DNA of 25,591 nucleotides from positions 1 to 25,591 of the forward strand of contig DLSX01000209.1 in NCBI GenBank assembly GCA_002500765.1, in the 5' to 3' direction. The translations under genes and the position numbers were made by a program. This stretch comes from Neorhizobium sp. UBA7851 (GTDB lineage Bacteria; Pseudomonadota; Alphaproteobacteria; Rhizobiales; Rhizobiaceae). A model generated the notes under the pieces. That model did not search any database and was not told the DNA's origin. It saw only the letters and a program-made list of their open reading frames with translations. This document shows, one piece after another, positions 21,567-25,591 of this stretch. How positions within the stretch are numbered: position 1 is the stretch's first letter; each line of letters starts with the position of its first letter.

Positions 21567-22700
21567 TTGAGTTTGAGTGGCGGCAAACTTTCCCTCTGGT
21601 CGAAATGGCTGGGGATCAGTGTAATGTGCGCGACGATGGCGTCCTGCGCCTCGACGAAGACGGCGGAAGCTCCGAAGAAGAAAAGTCACAGCAAGGAATA
21701 TTTTGCCGAGTCGGAATATGGCGTGAAGGCCAGCCCTCGGGTTGTTTCCGACGGCAAGCCTGTTCCGAAGGGCGGCGGCCGGTTCATGGTCGGCCAGCCT
21801 TACGAGGTCAAGGGCAAGACCTACGTGCCCAAGGAAGATCCTAACTACAACAAGTCGGGCCTCGCATCCTGGTATGGTTCGGCATTCCATGGCCGCCTTA
21901 CAGCCAATGGCGAAGTGTATGACAGCTCGCACCTGTCCGCCGCGCATCCAACTTTCCCGCTGCCGAGCTATGCGCGCGTGACCAATCTGGATACCGGTTC
22001 GTCTGTCGTCGTTCGCGTCAATGACCGCGGTCCGTATCATCCCGGCCGCATCATCGACGTTTCGGACAAGACCGCCGAAATGATCGACATCAAGCAGACC
22101 GGCACGGGCCGCGTGAATGTGCAGTATATGGGCCGCGCCCGCATGGATGGCGAGGACATGCCGTTCCTGATGGCGTCCTACGTTCGCAAGGGCGATCGCC
22201 TGCCGTCGTTCAATCCTGGCGGTCAGGTCGCCAGCGGCGTCATGGTCGCGTCTAACCAGCCGCTCGGCGATCAGCTGCAGAGCTACGGCTCGGCAGTGCC
22301 GACCACCGCATATTCGGGACGCACGCCAAGCGCGTCTCAGGCAAAGCGGCCGGCCGCACGCCAGTTCGAACAGCAGACGGCACAGATGGTTTCGGTTGCG
22401 CGTGCCGCTCCGGTTCCGGTCGAACGCAAGGTTGCTCCCACCGCTCGGCCGGTCCAGCAGGAGCGCGTCGTCGCTTCTGCCTATTCGCCTGCAGCGCAGC
22501 CGAAGGCCCAGCCTGTGCAGCGTGCCCAGCCGGTACAGCGTGTTCAGCAGGCACAGCAGATCAAGCCACGGGTGCAGCAGCCGGTTCAGGTGCAGACCAC
22601 CGAAACCGCCTATGCCGCCGAGCCGCCGCAGGGCAAGGTTACACGCGTCATGTTCGGCAACATGCTGCTCGAGCCGCCGAAGCCCGGCCAGAAATACTGA
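21567..22700 (+). CDS. rlpA: RlpA-like septal ring lipoprotein / lytic transglycosylase
   Basis: A 377-residue lipoprotein. The lipobox MASC ends at C27, after a short basic and hydrophobic signal (WSKWLGISVMCATMASC). The double-psi beta-barrel domain is at about residues 95-185 (GLASWYGSAFHGRLTANGE, then VVVRVNDRGPYHPGRIIDVS), with the catalytic aspartate in VNDRGP. RlpA cleaves glycan strands lacking stem peptides, at septa in Gram-negative bacteria. The C-terminal 130 residues are rich in Gln, Pro, Val and Arg with short repeats (QPVQRAQPVQRVQQ); I see no SPOR domain, so targeting may differ from E. coli RlpA. The start is a TTG at 21567, with AGGACGGA 6 nt upstream; TTG at 21573 is possible. 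A terminator follows. Confidence 0.87.
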   Translation: MSLSGGKLSLWSKWLGISVMCATMASCASTKTAEAPKKKSHSKEYFAESEYGVKASPRVVSDGKPVPKGGGRFMVGQPYEVKGKTYVPKEDPNYNKSGLASWYGSAFHGRLTANGEVYDSSHLSAAHPTFPLPSYARVTNLDTGSSVVVRVNDRGPYHPGRIIDVSDKTAEMIDIKQTGTGRVNVQYMGRARMDGEDMPFLMASYVRKGDRLPSFNPGGQVASGVMVASNQPLGDQLQSYGSAVPTTAYSGRTPSASQAKRPAARQFEQQTAQMVSVARAAPVPVERKVAPTARPVQQERVVASAYSPAAQPKAQPVQRAQPVQRVQQAQQIKPRVQQPVQVQTTETAYAAEPPQGKVTRVMFGNMLLEPPKPGQKY

Positions 22701-22740
22701 TGCCGGCCGTGACCGGGTTCTCGAAAAGACACTGACCTCT

Positions 22741-22785
22741 CATCACCCCGAAAGCCCGAAAGGTTTTTGGGGTGATGCGTTTTTG
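22741..22785 (+). terminator. intrinsic terminator after the rlpA-like gene
   Basis: A perfect 9-bp stem CATCACCCC/GGGGTGATG (22741-22749 with 22769-22777) with a 19-nt loop, then CG and a run of five T. Confidence 0.8.
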
Positions 22786-22839
22786 TGACGTGCCAGCGCG
22801 ATCTTTATCCAGCATAAACGGCTGCGTGGCACGATAGGC

Positions 22840-24033
22840 ATGAATCGGACGGACTGCGGGGGAATGATGCGAAGTTTTCTGGCTCTGGGTTTGGTACTGG
22901 CTGCAATATCACTGCAACCGGCACAAATCGTACGTGCGCAGGAGGCTCAGCCTGCATTTGCGACGAAAGCGAAGCAGGCCTATCTCGTCGAAGCGGCGAC
23001 CGGCACCGTGCTTCTGGCGGTCAACGAGAACCAGTCCTTCCCGGCAGCCTCTCTCGCCAAGCTGATGACGATGGAAGTCGTTTTCGATGCCTTGAAGAAC
23101 GGCGCGATTTCACCCGAAACTATTTATCCGGTGAGCGAATATGCCTGGCGCACGGGCGGGGCACCTTCCGGCACGACGACGATGTTTGCAGCGTTGAAAT
23201 CGCAGGTGCCAGTGGCTGATCTGATGCGTGGCGTGGTCATCCAGAACGCAAACGACGCCTGCATCATCCTGGCGGAAGGCATTGCCCGTTCCGAGGGTGA
23301 GTTTGCCGCGCGGATGACGGCGAGGGCCAAGGATATCGGTCTCGCACGCTCCACATTCGGCAATGCCACCGGTCTGCCCTATGCGGAAAGCTGGACCACC
23401 GCTCACGACCTCGTGACGCTTTCGCGCCATCTCTATCGCAGCTATCCGGACTATTATCCGCTTTACGCGCAGCCGGATTTCGAGTGGAACAAGATTTTCC
23501 AGCGTAACAAGAACCCGCTCCTGTCGCTCAACATGGGTGTCGATGGCCTGGGTGCCGGTTATGCGGAGGGTGCAGGTTTTGCCATCGCGGCATCGGTCGA
23601 GCGGGACAATACCCGCCTTTTCCTGGCGCTCGGCGGCCTAGCGACGGACAAGGAGCGCTCTGAAGAGGCCAGGCGCATTCTGGAATGGGGTTTGTCCTCG
23701 TTTGAAACCCGCGTCGTCCTGAAGGCCGGGGAGGTGATCGGGCAGGCGAGCGTCTATGGCGGCGTGGAAAGCCGGGTCGATCTCGTCACCCGCGAACCGG
23801 TCGATATTTTTGTGCCGAAGAACAATCCGGAACGGCTGTCCGGGCGGATCGTCTATAACTGGCCGCTCCGCGCGCCGGTTGCCGAGGGCCGGGAGATCGC
23901 CACGCTGAGGATTTCGTCGGGCGACAGGGTGATCCGTGAAATACCGCTTGAGGCAGCATCGCCGGTTGAAGTCGGAGGCCTAAGGGCGCAGGCAAGTGAT
24001 GCTCTGATGGAACTGATGTTCTTCTGGCTTTAA
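22840..24033 (+). CDS. D-alanyl-D-alanine carboxypeptidase family protein (peptidase S11) with altered motifs
   Basis: A 397-residue exported protein of the PBP5/DacF family, which trims the terminal D-Ala of peptidoglycan stem peptides. A signal peptide is visible (MMRSFLALGLVLAAISL, cleavage probably near VRAQEA). The acylating motif S71-L-A-K74 is intact, but the second motif reads N136-A-N138 where S-x-N is expected. The third reads G238-A-G240 in DGLGAGYAEGAG where K-T-G is expected. The C-terminal beta-rich domain (about 285-385) is present. Starts at 22864 or 22867 are alternatives, with GGGGG just upstream. It precedes tmk and holB in an order common in Rhizobiales. Enzymatic activity is doubtful without the KTG lysine. 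Confidence 0.87.
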   Translation: MNRTDCGGMMRSFLALGLVLAAISLQPAQIVRAQEAQPAFATKAKQAYLVEAATGTVLLAVNENQSFPAASLAKLMTMEVVFDALKNGAISPETIYPVSEYAWRTGGAPSGTTTMFAALKSQVPVADLMRGVVIQNANDACIILAEGIARSEGEFAARMTARAKDIGLARSTFGNATGLPYAESWTTAHDLVTLSRHLYRSYPDYYPLYAQPDFEWNKIFQRNKNPLLSLNMGVDGLGAGYAEGAGFAIAASVERDNTRLFLALGGLATDKERSEEARRILEWGLSSFETRVVLKAGEVIGQASVYGGVESRVDLVTREPVDIFVPKNNPERLSGRIVYNWPLRAPVAEGREIATLRISSGDRVIREIPLEAASPVEVGGLRAQASDALMELMFFWL

Positions 24034-24121
24034 GCGACCGCGGATGCATGCCGAAATTCGTTCCGAATTTGCGGCCGATGCGTTATATGCCGATCAGACA
24101 AAGACAGGTTCAAAGACACGC

Positions 24122-24787
24122 GTGACAGATCGTTCAGGCATATTCATCACCTTCGAAGGCGGCGAGGGGGTCGGCAAGTCGACCCAGATTCGTCGGCTGG
24201 CGGATCGTCTTCGCCGTGCCGGTCACGATGTGCTGGTGACGCGTGAACCGGGCGGATCTCCGGGCGCCGAAGCCGTTCGCCACGTTCTTCTGAGCGGTGC
24301 TGCCGAGACTTTTGGCGTGCGCATGGAAGCGATCCTGTTTGCCGCTGCGCGCAACGATCACGTCGAAGAGGTTATTCGTCCGGCGCTGGAAACGGGCGCC
24401 GTGGTGCTTTGCGACCGATTTGTCGATTCGTCGCGCGTCTACCAGGGCGTCACCGGAAATCTCGAACCGGGCTTCATCGAGGCTCTGCAGCGCATCGCCA
24501 CCAATGGGGTGATGCCCGATCTGACCTTCATCCTCGATCTTCCCGCCGAAACAGGTCTTGCCCGTGCGCGTCGCCGCGGCGGCAGCGATGCGCCGGATCG
24601 TTTCGAGAAGGAAGAAGTCGAGACGCATGAAAAACGGCGCCAGGCCTATCTCGATATTGCAGCAGCAGAGCCGCGGCGCTGCAGGGTCGTCGACGCCGGA
24701 CAGCCGGAAGACGAGATTGCCGACAAGATTTTCATGCTCGTGGAAACCGCGACGGAAGACACGGTCGCCACGGAGCAGGTCTCGTGA
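24122..24787 (+). CDS. tmk: thymidylate kinase (dTMP kinase)
   Basis: A 221-residue kinase that converts dTMP to dTDP. The P-loop GGEGVGKST is at residues 13-21; the base-sensing segment DRFVDSSRVYQG starts at D98; the LID segment ARARRRGG (147-154) has several arginines, as in bacterial type II enzymes. The open frame extends upstream to an ATG at 24044, but the extra 26 residues have no family counterpart. The GTG at 24122 gives MTDRSGIFITFEGGEG, the usual beginning; its Shine-Dalgarno is weak. The stop overlaps the holB start by 3 bases (GTGA), so the two are translationally coupled. Confidence 0.95.
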   Translation: MTDRSGIFITFEGGEGVGKSTQIRRLADRLRRAGHDVLVTREPGGSPGAEAVRHVLLSGAAETFGVRMEAILFAAARNDHVEEVIRPALETGAVVLCDRFVDSSRVYQGVTGNLEPGFIEALQRIATNGVMPDLTFILDLPAETGLARARRRGGSDAPDRFEKEEVETHEKRRQAYLDIAAAEPRRCRVVDAGQPEDEIADKIFMLVETATEDTVATEQVS

Positions 24788-25591
24788 GCGATACGGCAGC
24801 CAATATACTGGACGGAGCCGTTCATCCAGCTGCGAATACGCGGCTTTTCGGGCATGTTGAAGCGCAGGATTTTCTGGCGCGCAGCTATCGCACCGGCAAA
24901 TCGCACCACGCGGTCCTGATCGAAGGACCAGAAGGTATCGGCAAGGCGACGCTTGCGTTTCGTTTCGCCAACTACGTGCTTTCCAATCCGGAACCGGGTC
25001 TCGCACCGGTGACAATTCCCGATCCCGATCCCTCGACGCCGATCAGCCGGCAGATCCTGTCGGGCGCGTCCCACAACCTTCTGCACCTGTCACGGCCGGT
25101 GGACGACAAGACCGGCAAGGTCAAAAGCGCCATCACCGTCGATGAGGTCAGGCGGGCAGGGCACTTTTTTTCGCAGACGTCCGGCACCGGAAATCGCCGC
25201 ATCGTCATCATCGATCCGGCCGACGATCTGAACCGCAACGCCGCCAACGCGATCCTGAAGATCCTCGAGGAGCCGCCGCGCGGCGCCATGTTCCTTGTTC
25301 TCTCGCATGCGCCGGGCAAGCTTCTGCCGACGATCCGCTCCCGCTGCCAGACGCTCAGGCTGTCACCGCTCGGTGGCGATGAGTTGACGCAGGCGCTGGC
25401 GGCGCTCGGACAATCACTCGATGGCGGCAAGACGGAAGAGGCGGTGCGGGCGCTGGCCAAGGGCAGCGTTTCTCGGGCCCTGAAGCTCAAGAACTATGGC
25501 GGGCTGGATATCATCGCCGCCTTCGACGAGATCGTCACCGGGGAGGGACCTTCGGCGCGTAAGGCCATGCACCGGCTTTCGGGCGGGCTGG
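24784..25591 (+). CDS. holB: DNA polymerase III delta' subunit, 5' part
   Basis: The first 269 codons of HolB, a clamp-loader subunit of the replicative polymerase; the gene continues past the window. It starts with GTG at 24784, overlapping the tmk TGA. The protein reads MSDTAANILDGAVHP, then LFGHVEAQDFLARSYRTGK, typical of the AAA+ N-terminus. It has a P-loop-like GPEGIGKATLAFRFA at about residues 48-62, RRIVIIDPADDLNRNAANAILKILEEPP (key segment DPADDLNRNAANAILK) in the middle, and the SRC motif in TIRSRCQTLRL. The tmk-holB pair is widely conserved. Confidence 0.95.
   Translation, partial: MSDTAANILDGAVHPAANTRLFGHVEAQDFLARSYRTGKSHHAVLIEGPEGIGKATLAFRFANYVLSNPEPGLAPVTIPDPDPSTPISRQILSGASHNLLHLSRPVDDKTGKVKSAITVDEVRRAGHFFSQTSGTGNRRIVIIDPADDLNRNAANAILKILEEPPRGAMFLVLSHAPGKLLPTIRSRCQTLRLSPLGGDELTQALAALGQSLDGGKTEEAVRALAKGSVSRALKLKNYGGLDIIAAFDEIVTGEGPSARKAMHRLSGGL

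Noticed and set aside
1..25591. CRISPR array or large tandem repeat
   Set aside because: No regularly spaced direct repeats seen; the repeats present are isolated palindromic elements and IS ends.

Overview
The window reads as the chromosome of an alphaproteobacterium of the order Rhizobiales, most likely Rhizobiaceae (Rhizobium/Agrobacterium type). The grounds are the gene order sufS2-sufB-sufC-sufD-sufS1-sufX-sufA with a predicted Irr-type iron box in front, a fused SecDF, the dac-tmk-holB cluster, RIME-like two-hairpin repeats, frequent GTG/TTG starts and generally high GC. No organism name can be fixed from the sequence alone.

Layout. Positions 1-3952 (+) hold the end of a periplasmic adaptor and a complete RND efflux pump. 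A convergent SDR dehydrogenase (4001-4771, -) is followed by a divergent HAD phosphatase (4907-5587, +). An APC-family amino-acid permease (5594-6955, -) meets the HAD gene tail to tail. Fused secDF (7186-9714, -) lies behind a small, probably envelope-targeted protein of unknown function (9794-10204, -). A RIME-like repeat follows, then an alpha/beta hydrolase (10412-11089, -).

Positions 11327-18760 (+) form one long SUF iron-sulfur assembly operon. It has two different cysteine desulfurases, the SufBCD scaffold, a DUF59 protein and an A-type carrier. The order is broken by three non-standard items: a double hairpin between sufS2 and sufB, a 74-residue coiled-coil ORF overlapping the sufB stop codon, and a RIME-like element between sufD and sufS1. 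A predicted promoter with overlapping RirA-like (TGA-N9-TCA) and Irr/ICE-like sites precedes sufS2, and a clear terminator follows sufA.

Positions 18800-21073 look foreign: they appear AT-richer and sit directly at the 3' end of a tRNA-Ser(UGA) gene. They hold an unrecognised 346-residue protein whose 5' end is cut exactly by an 842-bp IS5-family (IS427-group-like) element with TA target duplications. In silico excision of the IS restores 26 more in-frame codons, then an in-frame TAG, then a possible ATG. I therefore regard the unknown gene as probably broken.

Positions 21164-25591 return to core genome: an RlpA-like lipoprotein, a D,D-carboxypeptidase-family protein that lacks the canonical KTG and SxN motifs, thymidylate kinase, and the start of holB (DNA polymerase III delta'), which runs off the window. 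I see no CRISPR array, rRNA or prophage module. The less expected signals are the iron-regulatory region and extra elements of the suf operon, the IS-split unknown gene, and the carboxypeptidase with altered active-site motifs.
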